From assembly GCA_036397975.1 (NCBI GenBank), contig DASWHW010000137.1, positions 1-61,320 on the forward strand: 61,320 bases of DNA. The letters are read 5' to 3'. Within the stretch, counting starts at the first letter, position 1, and each line of letters starts with the position of its first letter. A program made the position numbers and the translations under genes. Source of the DNA: SZUA-287 sp036397975 (GTDB taxonomy: Bacteria; Bacteroidota; Ignavibacteria; UBA10030; UBA6906). The notes beneath the pieces were generated by a model, which worked only from the letters and a program-made list of their open reading frames with translations, had not been told where the DNA came from and did no database searches. Of the stretch, positions 7,587 to 16,669 are shown one piece after another.

Positions 7587-10427
7587 ATGGCAAAGCGTCC
7601 CCAAGAAACAACACAAGCTCGTACTTCGATCGCCACGCCACGTGATTCCATAGTGATTCGCGGTGCTCGCGTCAACAACCTGAAGAATATTGATCTCGAT
7701 ATTCCACGAAACAAACTCATCGTCTTCACGGGCGTCAGCGGTTCCGGGAAATCAAGTCTCGCGTTTGATACCATCTATGCAGAGGGCCAACGACGTTATG
7801 TGGAGAGCCTTTCGTCCTACGCCCGCCAGTTCCTTGTTCGGATGGACAAACCGGACGTTGATCTGATACAGGGTATCAGCCCTGCCATGGCAATTGAGCA
7901 AAAATCCAATACCCGCAACCCTCGATCAACAGTAGCGACATCGACGGAGGTGTATGACTATCTCCGACTTCTATTCGCGCGCGTCGGAAAGTCTTACTGC
8001 AAGAAATGCGGGCGCGAAGTGAAACGCGATTCGATCAAGACAGTGATGGATGTGCTTACTAACGAGTGTGAACAAAAGGGGGTTGGAAGCCTTAAACTTT
8101 ACATTGCGTTTCATCTCCCGGTGCACCCTAAGGAGACACTCGCGACATCATTCGCAAACCTGCAGAAGGAGGGATTCTTTAGGATCGTCCGTGGCGATGA
8201 CATCATTGACCTTACGAAAGACCCTGCTCCCAACAAAGGGAAGGCAGAGGACTTTCTTGTTCTGGTCGATCGTATTGTGTTTAAGAGAGAGACCGACAAT
8301 CCCCAGTTCGTTGATTCAATCGAAACGGCATTCGTTTCAGGTTCGGGTCGAGCCACGATCATGATCGTTGAGTCAAAAAAACGGATACATTTTGATCAGA
8401 ACTTCTCTTGTACTCATTGCAATATTACATACGATGAACCTGAGCCGAGACTGTTCTCCTTCAATAATCCGTTCGGCGCTTGCCCCGAATGCCAGGGATT
8501 TGGAAGGGCAATAGGGATTGATATGGATTTGGTCGTCCCGGACAGGACGAAATCGCTAAAGCAGGGAGCGATCGTTCCCTGGACAACACCGAAGTTTCGG
8601 GAAAATCACAAACGACTCCTCGCAATCTCCCAGAAAACCGGTTTGAGGATCGATATACCCTTTTCTGACCTTACTGCCGGCGAATTTGAAATTGTGATGA
8701 ATGGCTTTGGGGAATATGATGGAGTTAAGGGTTTCTTCAAAAAGCTGGAGAATAAAACCTACAAGATTTATTACCGGGTTCTCCTGAGTCGATATCGGGG
8801 ATACACGACGTGTCTTTCTTGCAATGGAGACCGTCTGCGTCCGGAAGCATTGAGCGTACGCCTGAACGAGAAGAACATAGGCGATGTTGTCCGGATGACG
8901 ATTAGCAACGCACGGCAATTCTGTAACGACCTTGAGTTAACCCCGTACGAACAGGAGGTAGCAAAACGGATCGTGGCCGAGTTGCAGAAACGGCTCCAGT
9001 ATCTTGACGAGGTCGGTTTAGGTTATCTCTCTCTTGATCGATTATCAAGCACTCTGTCGGGAGGAGAATCACAACGTATCAATCTGGCAACGTTGCTAGG
9101 CTCGACACTTGTCGGAGCGGTGTACGTTCTTGACGAACCAAGCATTGGTCTTCACCCGCGAGACAACTATCGCCTCCTTTCCATATTGAAGGCTCTGCGG
9201 GATGTGGGGAACACCGTCATTGTTGTTGAACACGATGCCGAAATGATGAGGGCAAGCGATGTAGTTGTCGACATCGGTCCGCAAGCCGGGGAACACGGAG
9301 GAGAGATTGTGTACAATGGGCGGTTGTCCGGTCTTGTTGAACACCCTTCATCGTTGACGGGCGCGTATCTTGCCGGTCGAAAATTCATTCCTGTTCCTCC
9401 CAGGCGCACGTTGAACGGGACATTCCTGGAGGTGTTTCAGGCAGAGGAACACAATCTCAAGAAAATCGATGTGAGGATTCCTCTCCATGCGTTAGTGTGC
9501 ATTACCGGAGTAAGCGGTAGTGGGAAGAGTACGTTCGTTCATGATATTCTGTTTGCCGGCCTGTCACGTATGAAGGGTGAGTTTTCAGGAAAGGTGGGAA
9601 TGTTCAAGAGTATCAACGGGGCTGAACAAATCGAAGCGCTGCAACTTGTCGATCAATCTCCCATCGGAAAGACACCGCGGTCAAATCCGGTGACATATAT
9701 TCAAGTATTTGATCTCATTCGTAATCTCTTTGCGTCGACGCAGGCCTCTAAAATTCATGGATTCACCCCGGGTCACTTCTCGTTCAATGTGCCCGGTGGA
9801 CGGTGTGACGCCTGTGAAGGGGATGGGATGATAAAGGTCGAGATGCAGTTTCTTGCAGACATCTTTCTCGAATGTGACTCTTGCAAAGGCAAGAGATACA
9901 AGAAGGAAGTCCTGGAGATTCGTTATCGAAACAAGAGTATTGATGATGTGTTGAGTATGACGGTGAAGGAGGCAATAATGTTCTTTCAGGAGGAACCGAG
10001 CGGAAGGAAGGTTGCGAAGAAGCTCAAAGTTCTGGACGATGTCGGTCTTGGATATCTGCGACTTGGGCAATCGTCGGCGTCACTTTCGGGGGGGGAAGCT
10101 CAACGAATCAAACTCGCTGCTCATCTCTCTGCGCCGGAAAGATCAGGACACACGCTGTTTATCTTTGATGAGCCGACCACCGGACTACATTTCGATGATA
10201 TTGCGAAACTTCTCACCTGCTTCAACGCGCTGATCGAATCAGGCAATTCTGTCGTTATCGTCGAACACAACCTGGACGTGATCAAATGCGCTGATCACAT
10301 CATTGATCTTGGACCTGACGCGGGAGAGAATGGCGGAAGGGTGGTTGCTACTGGAACACCTGAAGAGGTTGTCACCAATGAGAGATCATTTACGGCGAAG
10401 TACCTAAAGCCCCTTTTGTGGCGATGA
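7587..10427 (+). CDS. uvrA: UvrABC excinuclease subunit A
   Basis: 946 residues, the usual UvrA length. Damage-recognition ATPase of nucleotide excision repair. Two ABC modules are complete: Walker A GVSGSGKSS (near 48) and GVSGSGKST (near 641), signatures LSGGESQR (near 490) and LSGGEAQR (near 833), and Walker B segments YVLDEPSIGLHP and FIFDEPTTGLH. Zinc-module cysteines are visible as CTHC with CPEC and as CDAC with CDSC. The family segment AEGQRRYVESLSSYARQFL is intact. It stands alone between a terminator and a convergent gene, with its own candidate promoter. Confidence 0.99.
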   Translation: MAKRPQETTQARTSIATPRDSIVIRGARVNNLKNIDLDIPRNKLIVFTGVSGSGKSSLAFDTIYAEGQRRYVESLSSYARQFLVRMDKPDVDLIQGISPAMAIEQKSNTRNPRSTVATSTEVYDYLRLLFARVGKSYCKKCGREVKRDSIKTVMDVLTNECEQKGVGSLKLYIAFHLPVHPKETLATSFANLQKEGFFRIVRGDDIIDLTKDPAPNKGKAEDFLVLVDRIVFKRETDNPQFVDSIETAFVSGSGRATIMIVESKKRIHFDQNFSCTHCNITYDEPEPRLFSFNNPFGACPECQGFGRAIGIDMDLVVPDRTKSLKQGAIVPWTTPKFRENHKRLLAISQKTGLRIDIPFSDLTAGEFEIVMNGFGEYDGVKGFFKKLENKTYKIYYRVLLSRYRGYTTCLSCNGDRLRPEALSVRLNEKNIGDVVRMTISNARQFCNDLELTPYEQEVAKRIVAELQKRLQYLDEVGLGYLSLDRLSSTLSGGESQRINLATLLGSTLVGAVYVLDEPSIGLHPRDNYRLLSILKALRDVGNTVIVVEHDAEMMRASDVVVDIGPQAGEHGGEIVYNGRLSGLVEHPSSLTGAYLAGRKFIPVPPRRTLNGTFLEVFQAEEHNLKKIDVRIPLHALVCITGVSGSGKSTFVHDILFAGLSRMKGEFSGKVGMFKSINGAEQIEALQLVDQSPIGKTPRSNPVTYIQVFDLIRNLFASTQASKIHGFTPGHFSFNVPGGRCDACEGDGMIKVEMQFLADIFLECDSCKGKRYKKEVLEIRYRNKSIDDVLSMTVKEAIMFFQEEPSGRKVAKKLKVLDDVGLGYLRLGQSSASLSGGEAQRIKLAAHLSAPERSGHTLFIFDEPTTGLHFDDIAKLLTCFNALIESGNSVVIVEHNLDVIKCADHIIDLGPDAGENGGRVVATGTPEEVVTNERSFTAKYLKPLLWR

Positions 10428-10430
10428 TCA

Positions 10431-10446
10431 GGTGACTAGAGTCACC
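10431..10446. repeat. 7-bp inverted repeat just after uvrA
   Basis: GGTGACT and AGTCACC separated by two bases, starting 3 bases after the uvrA stop codon. It has no T-run, so it is not a classical terminator; it could protect the mRNA end or be chance. Confidence 0.5.
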
Positions 10447-10490
10447 ACAGACCCAGGTCGTATGGTGTATCTTGGAAGCGTCTAACGACA

Positions 10491-10550
10491 GAAAGGCATC
10501 GTTGCCACAAGGGATTTAGGGGAGGTCCTGCGTTGGTAGCGATGCCTTTC
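10491..10550. repeat. 60-base inverted repeat / long hairpin between convergent genes
   Basis: Perfect 11-bp arms (GAAAGGCATCG at 10491-10501, CGATGCCTTTC at 10540-10550) enclose 38 bases. Allowing G-U pairs, the stem extends inward by six more pairs, leaving a G-rich 26-base loop. It lies between uvrA (plus) and an outer-membrane protein gene (minus). It lacks a terminal T-run. Possibilities are a bidirectional transcription end, an interspersed palindromic element or a structured RNA. Confidence 0.7.
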
Positions 10551-10555
10551 ACAAT

Positions 10556-10583
10556 TCTAATAGATCCTGTCTAATAGATCCTG
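10556..10583. repeat. 14-bp tandem duplication across a stop codon
   Basis: TCTAATAGATCCTG occurs twice back to back. On the minus strand the first copy holds the last codons and stop of the outer-membrane protein gene and the second copy repeats them just past the stop, so the reading frame is not altered. Confidence 0.85.
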
Positions 10584-11347
10584 CCGACATTCAACGTGAT
10601 AAAAAATCCGCCGAAACTTTTCTTCTTGCTGGTGGCAAACGTAGGGTCCAAGGGGCTGAAGAGAGAGGGAAGCCCATCCGAGAACAAGTAGGTAAAATAA
10701 TAACGAAAATTCACACCGAAGAGATTCGTCTTCTCTGAACCAAAGTTCGCCCCAAAGCCAATATACCCACCCACTGTATAGTGCGGTTGTCCTTTCCCCA
10801 GACTCTCAAAAAATTCTATCTGCCGAAAGGCGTAACCGCCCCCTGTGAGAGGGGTAACCTCCGTAAACGGGGAGCTATAGATCATCGCCGGCCCGACTCC
10901 AGCGTTTACATACGGACGAAAATTATCCACAATATCTTCCCGAAACAATCTTCGCTGCAGGCCGAACATGAGCGGCAAGACAAGGAATCGACTGATTTTC
11001 CCCGGAGTATATGTCTGACCGGTAAAATCGATCCGATCGACTTCCCGCTCATCCTTTGACTCCGAAATGGAGAATGAAACAAAACCGAAGAGATCAGGTG
11101 AGAACTCCCGCCGATAAAATGTCCCCAGTCCAAATCCGTCATTTGAAATTAGAATATCAAGCCCCCACGCGTTTGCCAGAGGATCGGTTTCGATTTCCCC
11201 ATTCGCCGAATCAAAACCATTCGGTGCATGCACGGAAGTTGAAACAGATGGAATCGCCTGAGCAGGAGAAACGGAAGGCAGCAATTCCTGTCCAATGCCG
11301 ATCATCGGAACCAGCAAGAGTGCGAAAACAACGGATTTCGATTTCAT
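10571..11347 (-). CDS. Predicted outer-membrane beta-barrel protein
   Basis: 258 residues. Start ATG at 11347 is chosen because AGAGGGGG lies just upstream and a signal peptide (KSVVFALLLVPMIGIGQE) begins there; upstream in-frame codons have no such signal. The mature part alternates short aromatic/glycine-rich beta segments (GLGTFYRREFSPDLFGFVSF, NAGVGPAMIY, GGYIGFGANF, VNFRYYFTYL) and ends in ITLNVGRIY, with a terminal Tyr usual for outer-membrane barrels. Small OmpA/OmpW-like barrel, substrate unknown. It lies 56 bases downstream of the rlmI-like gene on the same strand and may be co-transcribed. Confidence 0.75.
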   Translation of the reverse strand: MKSKSVVFALLLVPMIGIGQELLPSVSPAQAIPSVSTSVHAPNGFDSANGEIETDPLANAWGLDILISNDGFGLGTFYRREFSPDLFGFVSFSISESKDEREVDRIDFTGQTYTPGKISRFLVLPLMFGLQRRLFREDIVDNFRPYVNAGVGPAMIYSSPFTEVTPLTGGGYAFRQIEFFESLGKGQPHYTVGGYIGFGANFGSEKTNLFGVNFRYYFTYLFSDGLPSLFSPLDPTFATSKKKSFGGFFITLNVGRIY

Positions 11348-11403
11348 GATTACCCCCTCTATGAGAATTCTATAAGACAAGATATGCCCTTTATGTGCGA
11401 AAA

Positions 11404-12594
11404 TCAACGACTCAGAAGACGTAGAATTCCAAGCTTGAGGTACCTTGTTTCGGGAACACCAGGAACAGTCGGATGATCCGGTGCGGCTTCTCTCCATTCA
11501 AGCAATTGTGGGTCTCGGCCGAAGTCCCTTGCGGCTCCATTCACAATATCAAGGAACACATCTGAGGTAATATGATGCGAGCATGAGGCCGACACAAGAA
11601 TGCCGTTCTTGTTCAGCAAACGGATCGCCGCTGCGTTGAGTTCCCTGTAACCCTTCTTTGCCGTTACAACGTTCTTCTTACTTTTGGTGAACGATGGCGG
11701 GTCGAGGATGATCAGATCAAAAGTCTCGTTCAGTGTGGCGAATTCCTGCAACTTCTTGAAAACATCGGCCTTTTCGAACCTGACGTTCTCCAGCTGATTA
11801 AGTTGAGCATTGGTCGAAGCGCGGCGCACGGCGTCAGCCGAGTCATCAATCCCTATAACAACGGAAGCACCGGCGGAAGCGCAATGAAGAGCGAAACCTC
11901 CGTCATTCGAAAAACAATCCAGCACCTTCATCGCCGGCGAATAACGTTTCACCGCCAAACGGTTTTCTCGCTGATCCAAGAAAAAGCCAGTTTTCTGTCC
12001 CTCCAATAGGTCGACGCGAAATGTCAATCCCCCCTCGCTGATTTCCGGAATACCTGCTGTTCCTCGCAGTACGCCTTTCTTCTGTTCGAGGCCGTCCAAT
12101 GTTCTCAATGGCGATTCGTTTCGTTCGATAATTCCCTTCGGTGCGAAAAGCGACTCAAGAACGTCGCAAATAATCGGAACCTGTTGATCCATCCCATAGG
12201 AAAATGTTTGAAGCGAAAAATAATCACCAAACTTGTCGATCACCAAACCGGGGAGATAGTCCGCCTCTCCATGAACAAGACGAAAAGCATTTCCCTGTGG
12301 ATACAAGCGCTTCCGCAGTTCGAGAGAGGTAGAAAGTCTCTTATGAAAAAAGGTCTGATCGATTTCTTCGACAACAGTGGAGAGGAGTCGGAACGCAATG
12401 AGTGAGTGGGGGTTGTAGAACCCGATCCCGAGCGAGAGCCCTCCGGCAGAGAAAAGTTCAACAATGTCCCCGATCCCGGGTTCCCCAATTACTTCTCGAA
12501 CTTCATTGCTAAATACCCAGGGGTGACCGGCGAGAATTCGCCTGTCCTCTTTTTTGCCAAGGATAATTTTTTTTTGTAGATGAGTATTACTCAT
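11404..12594 (-). CDS. rlmI: RlmI-family 23S rRNA (cytosine-C5) methyltransferase
   Basis: 396 residues, the length of E. coli RlmI. An N-terminal PUA domain (GHPWVFSNEV near residues 23-32) is followed by a Rossmann SAM-binding fold: motif I region VLDCFSNDGGFALHCASAGA, motif IV LIILDPPSF and motif VI SASCSHH, which carries the presumed catalytic Cys. The family methylates C1962 of 23S rRNA in E. coli; other YccW/RlmI relatives may use other positions. The upstream start region has no strong ribosome binding site. Divergent from the membrane protein gene at 12777. Confidence 0.9.
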   Translation of the reverse strand: MSNTHLQKKIILGKKEDRRILAGHPWVFSNEVREVIGEPGIGDIVELFSAGGLSLGIGFYNPHSLIAFRLLSTVVEEIDQTFFHKRLSTSLELRKRLYPQGNAFRLVHGEADYLPGLVIDKFGDYFSLQTFSYGMDQQVPIICDVLESLFAPKGIIERNESPLRTLDGLEQKKGVLRGTAGIPEISEGGLTFRVDLLEGQKTGFFLDQRENRLAVKRYSPAMKVLDCFSNDGGFALHCASAGASVVIGIDDSADAVRRASTNAQLNQLENVRFEKADVFKKLQEFATLNETFDLIILDPPSFTKSKKNVVTAKKGYRELNAAAIRLLNKNGILVSASCSHHITSDVFLDIVNGAARDFGRDPQLLEWREAAPDHPTVPGVPETRYLKLGILRLLSR

Positions 12595-12776
12595 GAGGCA
12601 GTACTCTCGCGTTGGAATAGTGCGTTGATATTCGGGACCATTATCGCTATATTTTCCAACAAATTACAGTCTTTCATCCTTTCTCAGTATTCTTCGCGGT
12701 GACTTTCTGCAGGCGCGTTCAGCCGTCCTTCTGTCTTTGATTCTTGTTCGGTCACCGCCAGCATCGCTGTTTCGCC

Positions 12777-14111
12777 ATGGAGAGTGGAGGTTTCGACATC
12801 ATTACGAAGATAATCCGCTACGGAATTCCCGTAGTAGTCGGGTTGTACTATATTAATGCATACTTCTTCTTTGACTTTACGCCAGATTCAACATTCTTGG
12901 CTCAACAGTACTTCACAGGTATCGCCAGCCCCGCGCAGTGGACAAGTCCGGAGCCTGCCTGGATGTTCCTTTCGCATTTTGGAGCGACGCTGGGCCTCGA
13001 CAAGCTTCTCGTCATGAAAGTGCTTAGCCTATTGTCCTCTTGTTTTGTGATTCTTTTCTCTTTTCTTCTGGGTTTGGAGATCATTGGGGACAGGTTTGTT
13101 GCGCTCTGCGTATCATTTTCTCTCGCCGTTCAGGGCTGGCTGTTGCAATTGGGACCCTCAGGTAGTGCATTGCCTTTCGCTCTGGCCCTAATGTTAGTGA
13201 GCCTTTTTTTTCTGTTCCGGAACGAGTACTTGCTCGCATCGGTTTTTTCCGGAGTTGCTTCTCTCGTATTTTGGCAGGCAGGATTGTTAGTGGGTATCAT
13301 TGCCGTTGATGTGTTCATCAACTCAAGAGATGCGAGGCGAGCAGGAAAAGTTGCTATTTCTATATTGCTGGTTCTTTTCGGGATGGTAGTTCCCTGGTTG
13401 CTCTACGCATGGAGTACTAACAGCGGTTTGGTGCCTTCGCTCGTTGAATTCGGAGCTTGGCCTGAGAGGGGTTTTCTTTTTTTTCTTTTCGTTGTTCTTA
13501 CGGCGGTAACGGCCTTGGGGTCATTGTTCCCGCTTGAAAAATCACGCGAAGAGATTCTGAAGTTCATTCCTTTGCTGCTTTTGGTGGGGTTGTTTCTTGT
13601 TTTTGGAGCAGCTTCTCAAACTGTTGACCTCTATTATTTGACTCTTCCCGCAGTAACTATTCTTGGTTTTAATGGTATGAGAAGATTCCTTGAACAATCA
13701 GGTCGTCAGCGAAGCGTCATGGTGTTTTCCCTCCTCCTGACGACTCTTATCGTCTTGGTCAATCAAATTCAGTTTTTTGGCTCTGGCCAAACCTTCATAC
13801 GCAAAACGATCTCCCAGAATAGAGAGCTTGAAGAAATTGGGGTTTGGCTTAAGGTGCACTTAACAGGTGAATCGGTCTCCGCGGACAGGAACGGCATCGT
13901 CGGATATTTCGCTCAAACGCGTGTTGACCAGGGGCAAGAAAGACCTACGACCCACTTCGTCGTTACCGATCAACGCAACCTTCGCGGATATAAAGAAATA
14001 TTTTCTTCTGCCGATGCTGCTGAGATTGCAACCGGTGCGTCTCACTTTGCCCTGTGGGAGTGTTTACAGACTCCCGTGTCAGGTCCACCTGAAAAGAAAG
14101 GCCATCAATAA
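12777..14111 (+). CDS. Polytopic membrane protein, GT-C-like
   Basis: 444 residues with about ten hydrophobic segments, an early loop with Asp residues (FDFTPDSTF) and a soluble C-terminus of about 90 residues. The layout suggests a GT-C glycosyltransferase of the PMT/ArnT type using lipid-linked sugars, but no diagnostic motif is certain. ATG 12777 is my choice; a TTG at 12744 is in frame and neither has a clear ribosome binding site. The stop codon overlaps the start of the next gene by one base, so the two are probably translated together, which hints at cell-envelope sugar metabolism. Confidence 0.55.
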   Translation: MESGGFDIITKIIRYGIPVVVGLYYINAYFFFDFTPDSTFLAQQYFTGIASPAQWTSPEPAWMFLSHFGATLGLDKLLVMKVLSLLSSCFVILFSFLLGLEIIGDRFVALCVSFSLAVQGWLLQLGPSGSALPFALALMLVSLFFLFRNEYLLASVFSGVASLVFWQAGLLVGIIAVDVFINSRDARRAGKVAISILLVLFGMVVPWLLYAWSTNSGLVPSLVEFGAWPERGFLFFLFVVLTAVTALGSLFPLEKSREEILKFIPLLLLVGLFLVFGAASQTVDLYYLTLPAVTILGFNGMRRFLEQSGRQRSVMVFSLLLTTLIVLVNQIQFFGSGQTFIRKTISQNRELEEIGVWLKVHLTGESVSADRNGIVGYFAQTRVDQGQERPTTHFVVTDQRNLRGYKEIFSSADAAEIATGASHFALWECLQTPVSGPPEKKGHQ

Positions 14112-15097
14112 TGACAAAGATCGGCGTTGTGGGTGTTGGCCATCTAGGATCCTTGCACAGTAAGATGCTTGCGGAAAGCTCGTTGACACAACTTACAGGA
14201 GTGTTCGATACCAATAAGCGCAGGGCGGAAGCGGTCGCGGCACAACATGGGACAATACCAGCGCCATCACTTGAGATTTTGCTTCTTTCTGTTGACGCGA
14301 TCACCATTGCTGCTTCGACCACATCTCATTTCGAGATTGCCAAGATTGCTCTTGAGCAGGGGAAGCACGTGTTCGTTGAAAAACCAATCACTGAGACTCC
14401 GCAGCAAGCAGGCGAGTTGTGTAAAATGGCGCGGGACCGCGGACTGATTCTTCAAGTGGGGCATATTGAACGATTTAATCCTGCGATCCTTGCTCTTGAT
14501 GCATACACGATCGAGCCAATGTTTGTGGAATCGCACCGCCTAGCCCAATTCAACCCGCGGGGCACCGATGTTGCCGTTGTTCTTGATTTAATGATTCACG
14601 ATATCGACGTTATCCTCAGCTTCGTCCGTTCGCCAGTTGTCCGCGTAGACGCAAATGGTCTGGCGGTGGTATCGGAAAGCGTGGACATTGCCAACGCCCG
14701 TTTGCAGTTTGAAAATGGCTGCGTTGCAAATGTCACCGCGAGCAGGATTTCTCAGCGGAAAATGAGGAAAATGCGTCTCTTCCAAAAGAGCGAATATATC
14801 TCTATCGATTTCGCCGAGGGGCTCGCGGAGGTGTTCAGGCTGGTGGATGAAAGCGAAGAAGGAAAACAGGGAACCATGATGCTGGGCATGATCGATGCGG
14901 GCAAAGTGAAACGAAAGATCGCCTATGAGCAACCCAAGGTGAAAGAGGTGAACTCATTGAAATATGAGTTGGAGCTTTTTGCCGAAACTATCAGAAAAGG
15001 GGGAACGCCTGTGGTTAGCGGGGAGGATGGGAAAAGAGCACTGGAGGTGGCGAACATCATTATGGAAAAGATTCAATCGCAAGGAATTTCTTTCTGA
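14111..15097 (+). CDS. Gfo/Idh/MocA-family oxidoreductase
   Basis: 328 residues. An N-terminal NAD(P)-binding Rossmann fold (IGVVGVGHLGSLHSKML) is followed by the family motif EKPIT and the C-terminal substrate-binding part (GHIERFNPA, then DLMIHDIDVIL, which carries a His-Asp pair expected in the active site). Members oxidise or reduce sugars and sugar nucleotides. The GHIERFNP segment is common in family members encoded beside lipid A or LPS genes, and the upstream GT-C-like gene fits envelope glycan work, but the substrate is not determined. Starts in the TAATG overlap with the upstream gene. Confidence 0.85.
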   Translation: MTKIGVVGVGHLGSLHSKMLAESSLTQLTGVFDTNKRRAEAVAAQHGTIPAPSLEILLLSVDAITIAASTTSHFEIAKIALEQGKHVFVEKPITETPQQAGELCKMARDRGLILQVGHIERFNPAILALDAYTIEPMFVESHRLAQFNPRGTDVAVVLDLMIHDIDVILSFVRSPVVRVDANGLAVVSESVDIANARLQFENGCVANVTASRISQRKMRKMRLFQKSEYISIDFAEGLAEVFRLVDESEEGKQGTMMLGMIDAGKVKRKIAYEQPKVKEVNSLKYELELFAETIRKGGTPVVSGEDGKRALEVANIIMEKIQSQGISF

Positions 15098-15117
15098 TTG
15101 CCGAGAAGAAGATAGAG

Positions 15118-16509
15118 TTGACTCATCCCCTCCTTCGGAAAATTGGGGAAATCGCCGACCGACAGAAAGTCGATGTCTATGTCGTTGGCGGCTATGTGCG
15201 GGACTTGTTGGTGGGGAAGGTGGATGTCGATATCGATATCCTCGTGATGGGAGACGGGATCGCCTTCGCTCGCGAAGTTGCCGGTGACCTGGGGGAAAAG
15301 ACGGTCGTGGCGTTTGAACGATTTGGTACAGCAATGCTTCCCACCAAGGACGGGAAGATCGAGTTCGTCGGTGCGAGAAAAGAAAAATATGAAGGGAATT
15401 CCCGAAACCCCCAGATTGCCGTGGGGACATTGCAGGATGACCTTCTCCGCAGAGACTTCACGGTCAATGCGATTGCGGTGAGTCTCAACAACCGGCGATT
15501 CGGGTTCCTCGAAGATCCACTGAACGGAAGAAGCGATCTCGAGGCACGACTCCTCCGCACTCCGCTTGACCCCGCCAGCACGTATGACGATGATCCGCTG
15601 CGTATGATGAGGGCAATAAGATTTGCTGCGCAGCTTGGCTTTACGATTGACGAGCGATCTCTTCAGGCAATCCGGAGACTAAAAGAGCGTCTCGCAATTG
15701 TTTCACAGGAGCGGATCACCGAGGAATTTCTAAAAATCCTGAAGGCACAGAGACCCTCGATCGGACTTCGCCTCTTGTATGATATAGGCCTGATGGAGAC
15801 AATTTTTCCCGAAGTGGCCCAGATGGCCGGCGTTGACCAGAGGAAAGACCATCACCACAAGGATGTTTTTCTGCACACGTGCATTGTGGTGGACAACATC
15901 GCCGAAATGAGTGACGATGTGTGGCTCCGGTTCGTCGCCCTCGTTCATGATATTGCAAAGCCACGAACAAAAGCCTTCAAGGAAGACATCGGTTGGACTT
16001 TCCACGGCCATGAAGAACTGGGGGCAAGAATGATGAAGGGGATTTTCCGGCGTCTGAAGCTTCCGATGGAACCGCTCCCCTACGTTGAAAAACTCGTGCG
16101 TCTTCATCTCCGGCCCATGGCGTTAGTGGATGAGACAGTAACCGATTCAGCTGTCCGTCGTTTGGTATTCGATACCGGCAATGAAATCGACGATTTGATG
16201 AAACTCTGCCGTGCTGATATCACTTCGAAGAATCCTCGACTTGTTGCGAGGTATCTGAAAAACTATGATATAGTTATGCAAAAGATCATCGAAGTCGAGG
16301 CAAAAGATCGATTGCGGAACTGGCAGCCCCCCGTGAAAGGGAATGAGATTATGTCGGTCTTCGGACTCAAGCCGGGAAAAGAAGTCGGCATACTAAAGAA
16401 GGCTGTTGAGGAAGCAATTTTGGATGGCCACATTCCTAACGAGCATGATTCTGCCCTGGCGTTTTTGATAGAAAAGAAGAACAAGATACTCAACTCGGGA
16501 CATAACTAA
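15118..16509 (+). CDS. cca: CCA tRNA nucleotidyltransferase / poly(A) polymerase family with HD domain
   Basis: 463 residues. A class II nucleotidyltransferase head opens VYVVGGYVRDLLVG and carries the metal-binding DVDIDILV. RRDFTVNAIAV and DDPLRMMRAIRFAAQLGF follow, the neck region of CCA-adding enzymes. An HD phosphohydrolase domain (VALVHDIAKP, then GHEELGA) lies in the second half. Role: adds or repairs CCA at tRNA 3' ends, with a possible phosphatase activity. Separate A-adding or CC-adding enzymes share this sequence, so specificity is inferred. Start TTG 15118 is supported by GAAGAAGATAGAG directly upstream. Confidence 0.88.
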   Translation: MTHPLLRKIGEIADRQKVDVYVVGGYVRDLLVGKVDVDIDILVMGDGIAFAREVAGDLGEKTVVAFERFGTAMLPTKDGKIEFVGARKEKYEGNSRNPQIAVGTLQDDLLRRDFTVNAIAVSLNNRRFGFLEDPLNGRSDLEARLLRTPLDPASTYDDDPLRMMRAIRFAAQLGFTIDERSLQAIRRLKERLAIVSQERITEEFLKILKAQRPSIGLRLLYDIGLMETIFPEVAQMAGVDQRKDHHHKDVFLHTCIVVDNIAEMSDDVWLRFVALVHDIAKPRTKAFKEDIGWTFHGHEELGARMMKGIFRRLKLPMEPLPYVEKLVRLHLRPMALVDETVTDSAVRRLVFDTGNEIDDLMKLCRADITSKNPRLVARYLKNYDIVMQKIIEVEAKDRLRNWQPPVKGNEIMSVFGLKPGKEVGILKKAVEEAILDGHIPNEHDSALAFLIEKKNKILNSGHN

Positions 16510-16669
16510 TTGGCGCAGGAAAACCCCATTGTTATTGAGGGAAGAATGGCCAGTTCAGAACCGAGGGTATGAAACTTTTTGCCCCGGAAAATCGTCTATA
16601 CAGAAGGTTTTTCCATCATTTCGAAGAATTCACCAATTGATAGTAAAGCACATGTGTAACGGAGATCAA
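16510..16669. other. Leader region before the export operon
   Basis: About 160 bases between cca and the TolC-family gene. The frame of the downstream gene stays open through it, but the Shine-Dalgarno and signal peptide place the true start at 16670. No terminator or convincing promoter boxes were recognised. Confidence 0.4.

Noticed and set aside
10431..10446. Terminator for uvrA at the 7-bp inverted repeat
   Set aside because: The loop is only two bases and there is no T-run.
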